From positions 2,914,001 to 2,978,000 of the forward strand of contig NZ_CP022187.1 in the NCBI RefSeq assembly GCF_003111645.1: a stretch of 64,000 nucleotides of DNA, read 5' to 3'. The translations under genes were made by a program, and so were the position numbers. Positions 54,038 to 62,561 of this stretch are shown here, in pieces (the stretch's first letter is position 1; every line of letters starts with the position of its first letter). This DNA is from Parazoarcus communis. Its GTDB lineage: Bacteria > Pseudomonadota > Gammaproteobacteria > Burkholderiales > Rhodocyclaceae. The notes below the pieces were generated by a model that saw only the letters and a program-made list of their open reading frames with translations, did no database searches and was not told the DNA's origin.

Positions 54038-54883
54038 TCAGAAGTGCCACTGCAGCTTGATCATCGGCGTGGAAGTCTCGGAGCCCGTGCTGCCTTCCTT
54101 GGAGCCGAACTTGTTGTTGATGTACTCGTAGCCAATGCCTGCGCGCAGGGTGCGCGGCTTGCCCATCAGCATCTGGCCGACGTCGGCCATGATGAACATG
54201 TCAGTCCAGGTCTCGGGATCGGTCTTCACGCCGAAGCCGTCCTTGCCCTTCTTGCCGGTGTAGTTCAGGAAGCCTTCGAAGGACAGAGGCACCGAGCCGA
54301 CGTTGAAGGGAATGCCCCAGGCCATCGCGATACGGTAGGTCGGATCGAATTCAACCGATTTGCCGACGATGCCGTTGTTGTTCCACTCCTTGTAGTACAG
54401 CAGGCTCACATCGAAGAAGCCCTTGGGAATATCGAACTTCAGCGTCGGACCAACCAGAATCTTGCGCACCTTCGGCGCAAATGCCGTGTCCTTGGAGTTC
54501 CAGTCGAGACCGGTCGTCAGCGCGATTTCCTTCACAGGCCCGAAAGACAGGTTCTTGTCGAAGACCTTGCCCAGGTAGAGCTGGTGGGCATACACAACAT
54601 AGATTTCCTGCGCGCCGGTATCGCCGCCCTTTGCCGGGTCCTTGCTGTCGGACATCAGGATATCCACGTTCAGGAAGTTCTGTCCGTAGTTGTGTCCACT
54701 CACATGGGTGAAACCAACGATGTCTTTCGAAACATCGTCCGAAATGGCGGGCTCCCTGAACTGCTCGCCATAACGATATGAGATCGAAGTGTCGCTCCAG
54801 TTGGCCGCAGAAGCAGTCACGGGCGCTGCTAGACAGGCGCCAAGGACAGTCGTGGCGAAAAGGCGGGAGGAAAGCTTGTGCAT
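54038..54883 (-). CDS. Tsx-like outer-membrane channel protein
   Basis: The 281-aa precursor has a signal peptide (cleavage near VTASA, residue 26) and a beta-barrel ending in the typical aromatic terminus LQWHF. LSFGPVKEIALTTGLDW resembles the LSFGPFKE block of the nucleoside channel Tsx, and ISYRYGEQFREP resembles the start of the barrel of Tsx-like outer envelope proteins. Probable role: passage of nucleosides or nucleobases across the outer membrane. ATG 54883 has AGGAG upstream. It is divergent from the NMT1-type transporter operon. Confidence 0.78.
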   Translation of the reverse strand: MHKLSSRLFATTVLGACLAAPVTASAANWSDTSISYRYGEQFREPAISDDVSKDIVGFTHVSGHNYGQNFLNVDILMSDSKDPAKGGDTGAQEIYVVYAHQLYLGKVFDKNLSFGPVKEIALTTGLDWNSKDTAFAPKVRKILVGPTLKFDIPKGFFDVSLLYYKEWNNNGIVGKSVEFDPTYRIAMAWGIPFNVGSVPLSFEGFLNYTGKKGKDGFGVKTDPETWTDMFIMADVGQMLMGKPRTLRAGIGYEYINNKFGSKEGSTGSETSTPMIKLQWHF

Positions 54884-55098
54884 GGTTCGAGGGCTCCTGA
54901 GCGTAAAAATGGTGTTGTTCAACGCAGCAAGAGGCCGCGCTTTTTTTCAAGCTAACAGGAGTCCGGAGATTTTTCTTCAATAGCCCTTATTGCTGATTTC
55001 GTATAGCAACAACATCTGCATCCATTTGTTTATAAAGACTATTTCTAAGTCTTCAAAGATCAAGCACAGGCACCACAAAGGCTTCTTTCAAGCCTGGA

Positions 55099-55115
55099 CG
55101 CACAGCGATTGTGCA
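55099..55115. promoter_or_regulatory. NtrC-like site 1
   Basis: CGCACAGCGATTGTGCA contains GCAC-N7-GTGC, the core and spacing of NtrC enhancer sites. Its centre is about 153 bp before the predicted transcription start at about 55260. Confidence 0.55.
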
Positions 55116-55166
55116 TCGCAAAATACGCACACATTCATCCACTTAGGCCGCTTGCAGAAAATCAAC

Positions 55167-55183
55167 CGCACACTTTCAGTGCA
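55167..55183. promoter_or_regulatory. NtrC-like site 2
   Basis: CGCACACTTTCAGTGCA again contains GCAC-N7-GTGC. Its centre is about 85 bp before the predicted start and 68 bp from site 1. Confidence 0.55.
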
Positions 55184-55233
55184 AGTCAGGACTTGAAACA
55201 CCCGAAATCGCCACCTTTGCATCAATTTGGCCG

Positions 55234-55249
55234 TGGCACGGCAATTGCC
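55234..55249 (+). promoter_or_regulatory. Predicted sigma-54 promoter of the NMT1-type ABC transporter
   Basis: TGGCAC-GGCAA-TTGCC has a perfect -24 element and a -12 element that differs from TTGCW only in the last base. Predicted start about 55260, giving a 22-nt leader that contains the AAAGGAG ribosome site of the gene at 55282. Confidence 0.75.
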
Positions 55250-55281
55250 AAGCTTGCTCCATCAACTCAAAGGAGCACCGC

Positions 55282-56340
55282 ATGTTTCAATTCAAGTCTG
55301 ACGCCCTCTCCGCACCAATCACCCGCCGCACCGTTCTGGGCGCCCTGCTTGTCGCGGCATGTTCATTCGGGCTCGGACAGACCCACGCCGCCGATCCGGT
55401 GAAGGTCAAGTTCACCCTCGACTGGCGCTTCGAAGGCCCGTCCGCGCCCTTCCTGCTTGCCAAGAGCAAGGGCTACTTCGCCGCCGAAGGCCTGGATGTC
55501 GAGATCGACGCCGGCAACGGCTCGGCCGGTGCCGTGACGCGGGTTGCGACCGGCGCCTACGACATGGGCTTTGCCGATTTCAATGCGCTGGTCGAATACG
55601 ACGCGAAAACCCCGGGCTCGAAGATCCAGGGCATCTACATGGTCTATAACTCGACGCCCGCCGCCGTCTTTGTGCTGAAGAAGTCGGGCGTCACCAAGCC
55701 GGCGGACCTCGTCGGCAAGACGCTGGCTGCACCGATTTTCGACGGCGGACGCAAGGCCTGGCCGGCCTTCGCCAAGGCCAATGGTCTGGCGCTCGATGCA
55801 GTGAAATGGCAGACGGTCGAGCCTGCGATTCGTGAAACCCTGCTTGCGCGCGGCGACGTCGACGGCATCACCGGCTTCTATTTCACCAGCCTCCTCAACC
55901 TGCAGGCGCGTGGCGTGCCGTCCGATCAGATCGTTGCGCTGAAATACCCCGACAACGGTGTCGAGTTCTACGGCAACACCCTGATCGCGAGCCCGAAGAT
56001 GCTGAGCGAACAACCGAAGGCGGTTGAAGGTTTCGTCCGCGCCTTCAACAAGGCCCTGAAGGAAACCGTCGCCAGCCCCGACACTGCAGTACTGGCGGTG
56101 AAGGAACGCGACCCCCTGATCAACGTTGCGCTTGAAAGCCAGCGCCTGAAGCTCGCGCTCGACTCCGTGGTGGTGACGCCCGAAAGCCGCTCGCTCGGCC
56201 TCGGCGCAGTCGATCCCGAGCGCATGAAGCGTTCGGTCGCTGAAGCAGCCACGGCGTTCGGCCTGCCTGCCACGCCTGACGCCAGCACGCTGTTCACCGC
56301 CGCCTACCTGCCCTCCGCAGCCGATCGCGCCATCAAGTAA
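55282..56340 (+). CDS. NMT1/NitT-TauT-type ABC transporter substrate-binding protein
   Basis: The 352-aa periplasmic protein has a leader containing TRRTVLGALLVAACS, cleaved near THA (residue 37). It then has VKFTLDWRFEGPSAPFLLAKSKGYF, the NMT1/THI5-like start, and GAVTRVATGAYDMGFADFN. This family carries pyrimidine precursors, riboflavin, nitrate, sulfonates or other small anions or heterocycles; the ligand is not decided by motifs. It is the first gene of a three-gene transporter under a sigma-54 promoter, so a nitrogen-containing substrate is likely. Confidence 0.88.
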   Translation: MFQFKSDALSAPITRRTVLGALLVAACSFGLGQTHAADPVKVKFTLDWRFEGPSAPFLLAKSKGYFAAEGLDVEIDAGNGSAGAVTRVATGAYDMGFADFNALVEYDAKTPGSKIQGIYMVYNSTPAAVFVLKKSGVTKPADLVGKTLAAPIFDGGRKAWPAFAKANGLALDAVKWQTVEPAIRETLLARGDVDGITGFYFTSLLNLQARGVPSDQIVALKYPDNGVEFYGNTLIASPKMLSEQPKAVEGFVRAFNKALKETVASPDTAVLAVKERDPLINVALESQRLKLALDSVVVTPESRSLGLGAVDPERMKRSVAEAATAFGLPATPDASTLFTAAYLPSAADRAIK

Positions 56341-56394
56341 GCACTGCCCCAAGGAGTGTGCGGGCGACGCCCCTCGTTGCCCGCCAGAGCGTTC

Positions 56395-57174
56395 ATGGAT
56401 TTTGTCCGTTTTGAAGATGTGAGCCTGGCCTACCAGCCCGGAAGCCCGTTTGCGATCGAGGATGTCAGCCTGTCGATCCGCGAGAACGAGTTCATCTCGC
56501 TGGTCGGCCCCTCAGGCTGCGGCAAGTCGACGGTGATGAAGCTGGTCACTGGCCTCAAGCCCCCCTCGAAGGGTTATGTATATGTAGACGGGCGCGAAGT
56601 CGGCGGCCCGCAGAAATGCGTCGGCATGGCCTTCCAGGCCTCCAACCTCCTGCCGTGGCGCACCACCTTGCAGAACGTCATGCTGCCGATGGAGATCGTC
56701 GAACCCTATCGCTCCACGCTGCGCGCAAAACGCGCCGAGTACGAGGAGCAGGCGCGCGCCCTGATCAAGCGCGTCGGCCTCGCCGGTTTCGAGGACAAGT
56801 TCCCGTGGGAGCTCTCCGGCGGCATGCAGCAGCGCGCCTCGATCTGCCGCGCCCTGATTCACAAGCCACGCCTGCTGATGCTCGACGAGCCCTTCGGCGC
56901 GCTCGACGCCTTCACCCGCGAAGAGTTGTGGTGCATGGTGCGCGACCTGTGGCAGGAAGAGCCGTTCACCGTGGTGCTGGTCACCCACGACCTGCGCGAA
57001 GCAGTGTTTCTGGCCGACACGGTGTACGTGATGAGCAAGCGCCCGGGCCGCATCCTGGTGCGACGCGAAATCGACCTGCCGCGCCCGCGCGACCTCGACG
57101 TGACCTACACCGAGCCCTTTGCCAGCTACGTGCACGAACTGCGCGAGCACATTGGCCACATTCGCGAATCCTGA
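56395..57174 (+). CDS. NitT/TauT-type ABC transporter ATP-binding protein
   Basis: The 259-aa ATPase has Walker A LVGPSGCGKST, signature LSGGMQQRASIC, Walker B LLMLDEPFGALD and the switch His in VLVTHDLREAV. Start ATG 56395 gives MDFVRFEDVSL, the family N-terminus. A GTG further upstream lies inside the AAGGAG site and is unlikely. It lies 54 bp downstream of the binding protein and 14 bp upstream of the permease. Confidence 0.93.
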   Translation: MDFVRFEDVSLAYQPGSPFAIEDVSLSIRENEFISLVGPSGCGKSTVMKLVTGLKPPSKGYVYVDGREVGGPQKCVGMAFQASNLLPWRTTLQNVMLPMEIVEPYRSTLRAKRAEYEEQARALIKRVGLAGFEDKFPWELSGGMQQRASICRALIHKPRLLMLDEPFGALDAFTREELWCMVRDLWQEEPFTVVLVTHDLREAVFLADTVYVMSKRPGRILVRREIDLPRPRDLDVTYTEPFASYVHELREHIGHIRES

Positions 57175-57188
57175 GCCCGGAGGCCTTC

Positions 57189-57962
57189 ATGCTGTCACAG
57201 AAAACCCTGATCCGGCTCGCCCCCTGGCTCGTCGTGCTGTTCTTCGGCCTGTTATGGGAAGGCATCGTCGTTGCCTTCGATGTGCCCGAGTTCCTGTTTC
57301 CCTCGGTATCTTCCGTCTGGCATTCAACGGTGATGCACTGGGACCCGATCATGATGCACGCCACCCAGACCTTCCTCACGACCCTGGCCGGCTTCGCCAT
57401 CGCGGTGGTGTTCGGGCTCGTGGTCGGTGCCGCGGTGGGATCCTCGCCGATCATCTACAAGGCGCTCTACCCCCTGCTGGTGGGCTTCAACTCGATTCCC
57501 AAGGTTGCGTTCGTTCCGGTGCTGGTGGTGTGGTTCGGCATCGGCACCATTCCGGCGATCCTCACCGCTTTCCTGATCTCCTTCTTCCCGGTCGTGGTGA
57601 ACGTGGCCACCGGCCTGGCGACGCTGGAACCCGAGATGGAAGATGTGCTGCGCTCGCTGGGCGCATCCCGCCTCGACATCCTGAGAAAGGTCGGCTTGCC
57701 GCGCGCGATGCCCTACTTCTTCGCCTCGCTGAAGGTCGCGATCACCCTCGCCTTCGTCGGTTCGGTGATCTCGGAGACGGTTGCGTCCAACCTCGGCATT
57801 GGCTACCTGATGATGGCGGCGAGCTCGTCGATGGACATGGCGCTCGTGTTCGCTGGCCTGATCGTGATCGGCATCATGGGCGTGGTGATGTACGAACTGT
57901 TTGCGCTGGTCGAGCGCAAGCTCACCGGCTGGGCGCACCGCAATCCGAACGGGGCAATGTAA
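57189..57962 (+). CDS. NitT/TauT-type ABC transporter permease
   Basis: The 257-aa inner-membrane protein has about six helices. The EAA loop is MEDVLRSLGASRLDILRKVG, which docks on the ATPase, and NSIPKVAFVPVLVVWFGIG is typical of SsuC/TauC-type permeases. It completes the importer SBP-ATPase-permease. GAGGCCTTC before the ATG is a modest ribosome site. Confidence 0.93.
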   Translation: MLSQKTLIRLAPWLVVLFFGLLWEGIVVAFDVPEFLFPSVSSVWHSTVMHWDPIMMHATQTFLTTLAGFAIAVVFGLVVGAAVGSSPIIYKALYPLLVGFNSIPKVAFVPVLVVWFGIGTIPAILTAFLISFFPVVVNVATGLATLEPEMEDVLRSLGASRLDILRKVGLPRAMPYFFASLKVAITLAFVGSVISETVASNLGIGYLMMAASSSMDMALVFAGLIVIGIMGVVMYELFALVERKLTGWAHRNPNGAM

Positions 57963-58056
57963 GCACCCGTATGCGGAGGTCAGACAAAGACGGTCCGTGC
58001 AGAGGAGGGCCGGGCCGTCAGCGTTTCAAAGTCGAATCCCCAGATCCGGAAAGGAT

Positions 58057-59010
58057 TCAGGCAACTCGCCGCAGCGGTGCGGCAACAGGCGTTGCACGGG
58101 CCGCGCGCACGATGCGCTCGCGGAACCAGCGGCATTCAGCGGAATGCTGGGTGCGATCGTGCCACAGCAGGTAGTAAGCCATCGACGGCAGTTCGACCGG
58201 CGCGGGCACGATGCTGAGCGGCAGCATGGTGGTGTAGTGCTCCGCGAAGCGTGCCGGCGCGGTGAAGATCAGATCGGAATTGATCAGCATGAAGGGCGCC
58301 ATGTGAAAGTACGGCACGTGCGCCACCACGTTGCGACGCATGCGTTCGCGCGCGAGGAAGACGTCGACCACACCACGCTGACCGACCGAATACGGTGTGG
58401 GCACGACATGCTCTGCCGCCAGCCAGTCACTCATGCTGAGCTGGCCACTGGCGAGCGGATGGCCGGTGCGCATCATCACCACCATGCGGTCTTCGAACAG
58501 CGGGGCGGTGCGGAGGTGATCGGGCGGGTTGGGCCAGTTGCCGATGACGAGGTCGAGTTCGCCGGATTCGAGCGCACGCGGGTAATCCGAGTTCTGCGTC
58601 ATCGAATGGAAGGCAATCTGTGCCTTGGGCGCGAGCTTGTGCACGTCGGTGACGACTTCGCCCAGCAGCATGGCGTTGAGGTAGTCAGGCGTGGCCACGT
58701 TGAAGCTGCGGCGGGTGCTCGCGGGGTCGAATCCGGTCGGGCCTTCGGCGATGCGCTCGATCTGTTCGAGCACAATGCGGATCGGCTCGAGCAATTCGGC
58801 GCCGCGCTCGGTCGGAGTCATGCCGCCACGCGAGCGCACCAGCAGCGGGTCGCCGGTGATGTCGCGCAGGCGTTTGAGCGCTGTGCTGACCGCGGGCTGC
58901 GACAGGTTGAGACGGCGCGCGGCGCGCGACACACTGCCTTCGGTGAGCAGTACATGCAGTACGCGCAGCAGGTGTGCGTCGAGTGAATCCCAGGTGCATC
59001 CGTTGGCCAT
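58057..59010 (-). CDS. LysR-family transcription regulator
   Basis: The 317-aa protein has an N-terminal winged HTH (LLRVLHVLLTEGSVSRAARRLNLSQPAVSTALKRLR) and a C-terminal effector domain beginning FNVATPDYLNAMLL. It resembles the NodD/PcpR-like group. It is convergent with the ABC permease and followed downstream only by that operon's end. On the other side it is 35 bp from the urtE stop. Its target is unknown; the neighbouring transporter is the simplest guess. Confidence 0.9.
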   Translation of the reverse strand: MANGCTWDSLDAHLLRVLHVLLTEGSVSRAARRLNLSQPAVSTALKRLRDITGDPLLVRSRGGMTPTERGAELLEPIRIVLEQIERIAEGPTGFDPASTRRSFNVATPDYLNAMLLGEVVTDVHKLAPKAQIAFHSMTQNSDYPRALESGELDLVIGNWPNPPDHLRTAPLFEDRMVVMMRTGHPLASGQLSMSDWLAAEHVVPTPYSVGQRGVVDVFLARERMRRNVVAHVPYFHMAPFMLINSDLIFTAPARFAEHYTTMLPLSIVPAPVELPSMAYYLLWHDRTQHSAECRWFRERIVRAARATPVAAPLRRVA

Positions 59011-59045
59011 ACTGATTCTCCTGTACGGGCCACCTGGGCCCGGTG

Positions 59046-59738
59046 TTAGACGGCGAGCGCCTCTCGCACGCCGTCGGCGTCCATGTTTTCTCCCGCGCCA
59101 CGCATGACGATTTCGCCACGTTCCATGACGAGGTACTGGTCGGACAGTGCACGTGCAAAATCGTAATACTGTTCCACCAGCAGGATGGCCATTTCGCCGG
59201 TGGCGGCCAGGCTGCGGATGGCGCGTTCGATATCCTTGATGATGGAGGGCTGAATGCCCTCGGTGGGCTCGTCAAGGATGAGCAGTTTGGGGCCGAAGGC
59301 GAGCGCCCGGCCGATTGCGAGCTGTTGTTGCTGACCACCGGAGAGGTCGCCGCCGCGCCGGCCCATCATCTGTTTGAGGACCGGAAACATGTCGAAGATG
59401 CGCGCGGGAATGCTTTCGCCGCTGGGGCGGGTGGCCAGCCCCATGTGCAGGTTTTCTTCGACGGTGAGGCGCGGAAAGATCTCGCGCCCTTGGGGTACAT
59501 AGCCGATGCCGGCGCGCACGCGGTTATACGATGGTGCGCGGGTGATGTCCTGCGCACCAAAGTGGATCGAACCGCTGGCTGCCGGGACGAGGCCCATCAG
59601 TGTCTTGAGCAGCGTGGTTTTGCCCACACCGTTGCGCCCAAGCAGGGTCGTCACCTTGCCCACCGGGACCTCAAACGAGAGACCGCGCAGGATGTGACTG
59701 CCACCGTAGTACTGATTCAGGTTGTCGACTTTCAGCAT
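59046..59738 (-). CDS. urtE: Urea ABC transporter ATP-binding protein UrtE
   Basis: The 230-aa ATPase of the branched-chain amino-acid type shows Walker A LLGRNGVGKTTL, signature LSGGQQQQLAIG and Walker B LLILDEPTEGIQPS. The UrtE-specific N-terminus LKVDNLNQYYGGSHILRG is clear. It is separated from urtD by 552 bp holding a long inverted repeat, although urtD and urtE are usually adjacent. AAGGAAAATATC precedes the ATG. Confidence 0.96.
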   Translation of the reverse strand: MLKVDNLNQYYGGSHILRGLSFEVPVGKVTTLLGRNGVGKTTLLKTLMGLVPAASGSIHFGAQDITRAPSYNRVRAGIGYVPQGREIFPRLTVEENLHMGLATRPSGESIPARIFDMFPVLKQMMGRRGGDLSGGQQQQLAIGRALAFGPKLLILDEPTEGIQPSIIKDIERAIRSLAATGEMAILLVEQYYDFARALSDQYLVMERGEIVMRGAGENMDADGVREALAV

Positions 59739-59885
59739 GATATTTTCCTTTCGGCGCTTCCTGGCTTGTGGCCTGGGGCCTTGGGTCAGGGTTTTATTAG
59801 CAAGAATCGGGCGCGGTTTTTTCAGTTCAAAACAGATAGATGATTTTGCGAAGAATCGGGTCGTGCTGCTAACGCCAGCTACGCC

Positions 59886-59961
59886 GGGTATTTGCTCCGT
59901 GGGCTGCGGAACTCGCTCGTGTCACTCGCTCGGACAGTCCTCGCCCACTGCACAAACACCC
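59886..59961 (+). repeat. Palindromic intergenic repeat, copy A
   Basis: This 76-bp unit has imperfect outer arms GGGTATTTGCTCCG and CTGCACAAACACCC around the core TGGGCTGCGGAACTC...GGACAGTCCTCGCCCA. Confidence 0.85.
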
Positions 59962-60170
59962 GACATAGCTGGCTTGGCTGGGGGTCCTGGTGAACGTGAA
60001 AAACAAAACCCGTTTAAAGAGCTTGTGCGCGGAGCACTCGTCACGCATCAGACCTTCGTCTGTCAGACCGGCACACCGCTGAATGCGTCGATTGTCATTA
60101 GCGCACTACTTCCCCGCAGCATCTCTGCCTTTCCCACGTTCACAACGAACCCAGTCAAGGCGGTTATGCG

Positions 60171-60246
60171 GGGTATTTCTGGAATGGGCGAGGACTGTCC
60201 GAGCGAGTGACACGAGCGAGTTCCGCAGCCCATGGAAGGAATACCC
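60171..60246 (-). repeat. Palindromic intergenic repeat, copy B
   Basis: This 76-bp unit is in the opposite orientation to copy A, with an identical 48-bp core and outer arms GGGTATTTCTGGAA and TGGAAGGAATACCC. Confidence 0.85.
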
Positions 60247-60290
60247 CGCGTGACCGGCGTTAGCAGCACATACAACACAGAAACAAAACA

Positions 60291-61154
60291 CTAACGCCCC
60301 AGATAAACCTCAATCACCCGCGGATCCGCCTGCACGGTAGCCAAATCGCCCTCAGCCAGCACAGAGCCTTCACACAGCACAGTGACCTTGCCGCCCAGTG
60401 CCTCGACGAAGGCCATGTCGTGCTCGACCACCATCAGCGAGTGCTTGCCTGCGAGGCTGACGAAGAGCTCCGCAGTACGCTCGGTTTCATCGTCAGTCAT
60501 GCCGGCAACCGGCTCGTCCAGCAACAGCAGGCGCGGCTCCTGCATCAACAGCATGCCGATCTCCAGCCACTGCTTCTGACCGTGCGAGAGCAGGCCGGCG
60601 CTGCGGTCGGCCTCCTTGTCCAGACGGATCTGCTTCAGCACATCGCTGATGCGGTCGCGCTCATCGTCGAACAGACTCGCGAACAGGCTGCGGCGCACGC
60701 GCTTGTCCGCCTTCATTGCCAGTTCGAGGTTCTCGAACGCGGTGTGCTTCTCGAAAATCGTTGGTTTCTGGAATTTCCGGCCAATACCGGCGTGTGCGAT
60801 CTGCGGCTCGGTCATGCGCGTCAGGTCGATGGTCTGGCCAAAGAACGCCTTGCCCTCGTCCGGCCGCGTCTTGCCGGTGATCACATCCATCATCGTGGTC
60901 TTGCCCGCGCCATTGGGGCCGATGATGCAGCGCAGTTCGCCGGCATCGATGGTCAGCGAGAGCTTGTTCAGCGCCCGAAAGCCATCGAAGCTGACCGTGA
61001 TGTCGTCCAGATACAGGATGACGTTGTGCGAAAGATCGAGCTCGCCGGTCACCAGGTGACTGGTCGTTGCCTCGCTCTCCCATTGCTCGCGAAGGTTGCC
61101 TGCGTTGGCCGTGGCTTCGTTTGCGGCGCGCTCGATATCGGTGATCGGCATCAT
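60291..61154 (-). CDS. urtD: Urea ABC transporter ATP-binding protein UrtD
   Basis: The 287-aa ATPase has an N-terminal extension of about 45 residues, then ILYLDDITVSFDGFRALNKL, Walker A IGPNGAGKTT, the atypical signature LSHGQKQWLEIGM typical of UrtD, and Walker B LLLLDEPVAGM. Its ATG overlaps the urtC stop (ATGA), so the two are coupled. With UrtE it forms the ATPase heterodimer of the urea importer. Confidence 0.96.
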   Translation of the reverse strand: MMPITDIERAANEATANAGNLREQWESEATTSHLVTGELDLSHNVILYLDDITVSFDGFRALNKLSLTIDAGELRCIIGPNGAGKTTMMDVITGKTRPDEGKAFFGQTIDLTRMTEPQIAHAGIGRKFQKPTIFEKHTAFENLELAMKADKRVRRSLFASLFDDERDRISDVLKQIRLDKEADRSAGLLSHGQKQWLEIGMLLMQEPRLLLLDEPVAGMTDDETERTAELFVSLAGKHSLMVVEHDMAFVEALGGKVTVLCEGSVLAEGDLATVQADPRVIEVYLGR

Positions 61155-62350
61155 GCCCTTGCTCCCTTGGCTGAGGAATTGGCCGGCGTGGTGTGATCGG
61201 TTTCAGTCTGCGGGCGGACGGCCGCTTCACTCGCCACCGCGCTGTCCGGCCCTTTTTGTGCGCGCAGCTTGCGCCACAAGCCGACAACGCCATCCGGCAG
61301 GTAGAGCGTGACTGCGATGAAGAGGAAACCGAGGAAGAACGGCCAGTACTCCGGAACGGTGACGGTGAAGTAGCTCTTGGCCAGATTGACGATGCCGGCG
61401 CCAAGCACTGCACCGATCAGCGTGCCGCGCCCGCCCACGGCCACCCAGACTGCCAGCTCGATGGAGTTGGCCGGGCTCATCTCCGACGGGTTGATGATGC
61501 CGACCTGCGGCACGTACAGCGCGCCGGCCAGGCCGCACAGCACGGCCGACAGCGTCCAGATGAAGAGCTTGTAGTGCAACGGGTTGTAGCCGATGAACAT
61601 GACGCGGGATTCGGCATCGCGAATCGCGGTGAGCACACGCCCGAAGCGCGAGCTCACCAGGTAGCGACCGAGGATCAGGCAGGCGACCAGCAGCGCCGCC
61701 GACAACGCAAACAGTGTGACGCGCATTTCCGGGGAGGTGATGCTGTAGCCGAGGATGCGCTTGAAGTCGGTAAAGCCGTTGTTGCCACCAAAGCCGGTTT
61801 CGTTGCGGAAGAACAGCAGCATCGCCGCGTAGGTGAGCGCCTGGGTGATGATGGAGAAATACACCCCCTTGATGCGCGAGCGGAAGGCAAAGTAGCCAAA
61901 GATGAAGGCGACCACGCCGGGCAACGCCATGGCAAGGAAGATGGCCCACAGAAAGGAATCCGAACCGGCCCAGTACCAGGGCAGTTCCTTCCAGTCGAGA
62001 AAGACCATGAAGTCGGGCAGATCGGAGCCGTAACTGCCGTCGCGACCGATCTGCCGCATCAGGTACATGCCGAAGGCGTAACCGCCGAGGGCGAAGAACA
62101 GCCCGTGACCGAGGCTGAGGATGCCCGCATACCCCCAGATCAGGTCCATCGCCACGGCAACCACCATGTAGCACAGGATCTTGCCGAGCAGGCTGATGGT
62201 ATAGGCCGAGAGATGCAGCGGACTCGATTCGGGCAGCATCAGGTGAGCGGCCGGAATACCGATCCAGGTGATGGCGGCGAAGATCGCGAGCGCAATCCAG
62301 CCAGTTCTCGGCATGCTCTGGATCAGTCTTACGGTAAATGGGGTGCGCAT
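61151..62350 (-). CDS. urtC: Urea ABC transporter permease UrtC
   Basis: The 399-aa LivM-like permease has about ten hydrophobic helices. DLIWGYAGILSLGHGLFFALGG is the family motif, SIITQALTYAAMLL and RDAESRVMFIGYN follow, and the Ala/Thr-rich hydrophilic tail is cytoplasmic. ATG 62350 (MRTPFTVRL) gives the usual start and has AAGGAGGCGCC upstream. It is separated from urtB by 318 bp containing two palindromic repeats. Confidence 0.95.
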   Translation of the reverse strand: MRTPFTVRLIQSMPRTGWIALAIFAAITWIGIPAAHLMLPESSPLHLSAYTISLLGKILCYMVVAVAMDLIWGYAGILSLGHGLFFALGGYAFGMYLMRQIGRDGSYGSDLPDFMVFLDWKELPWYWAGSDSFLWAIFLAMALPGVVAFIFGYFAFRSRIKGVYFSIITQALTYAAMLLFFRNETGFGGNNGFTDFKRILGYSITSPEMRVTLFALSAALLVACLILGRYLVSSRFGRVLTAIRDAESRVMFIGYNPLHYKLFIWTLSAVLCGLAGALYVPQVGIINPSEMSPANSIELAVWVAVGGRGTLIGAVLGAGIVNLAKSYFTVTVPEYWPFFLGFLFIAVTLYLPDGVVGLWRKLRAQKGPDSAVASEAAVRPQTETDHTTPANSSAKGARA

Positions 62351-62421
62351 TTTTGGCGCCTCCTTGGTTGCCTTGATTCGTTGTTGCCCGACGGGCAGTG
62401 CCTGCGATTCGCGATGCATGG

Positions 62422-62502
62422 GGTATTCGTTCTGCAGGCTGCGGAACTCACCTTCGCTGCGCTCGGCTCGGACAGTCCTCGCCTGCGCCACGAACACCCC
62501 AC
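62422..62502 (+). repeat. Palindromic intergenic repeat, copy C
   Basis: The 81-bp unit has arms GGGGTATTCG and CGAACACCCC around GGCTGCGGAACTC...CTCGGACAGTCCTCGCC. The centre of the core differs from copies A, B and D, while both core ends are the same. Confidence 0.8.
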
Positions 62503-62561
62503 CCATCGCTGGTCCGTTCAGGCCTTTTTAGTCAGTGATGCCCCACTGCCAGAGCCAGTCG

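Larger units (their letters stand above)
54884..55281. other. Divergent regulatory region, Tsx-like gene / ABC transporter
   Basis: This 398-bp region is low in GC compared with the flanks and has no gene. It holds two NtrC-like dyads and a sigma-54 promoter for the rightward transporter. No -24/-12 match was found for the leftward Tsx-like gene, which may use a sigma-70 promoter. Confidence 0.65.
59863..60269. repeat. Long inverted repeat (about 135-bp arms) within the urt operon
   Basis: The left arm 59863-59998 and right arm 60135-60269 are inverted copies. The ends GTGCTGCTAACGCC / GGCGTTAGCAGCAC match exactly, the 48-bp core (59900-59947 against 60185-60232) is perfect, and the inner ends GTGAACGTG / CACGTTCAC match. 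The 136-bp centre shows no gene. Transcribed, it would fold as one very long hairpin between urtD and urtE. Confidence 0.88.
59739..60290. other. 552-bp gap between urtD and urtE, no gene
   Basis: The region holds no coding frame with family features. Nearly all of it is the long inverted repeat at 59863-60269 with two copies of a 76-bp palindromic repeat. The remaining bases next to urtE are AT-richer and include the urtE ribosome site. Confidence 0.7.

Noticed and set aside
59722-60210. Open frame of about 160 codons across the urtD-urtE gap
   Set aside because: It is formed by translating the inverted repeat; its two halves reflect repeat sequence rather than a protein.
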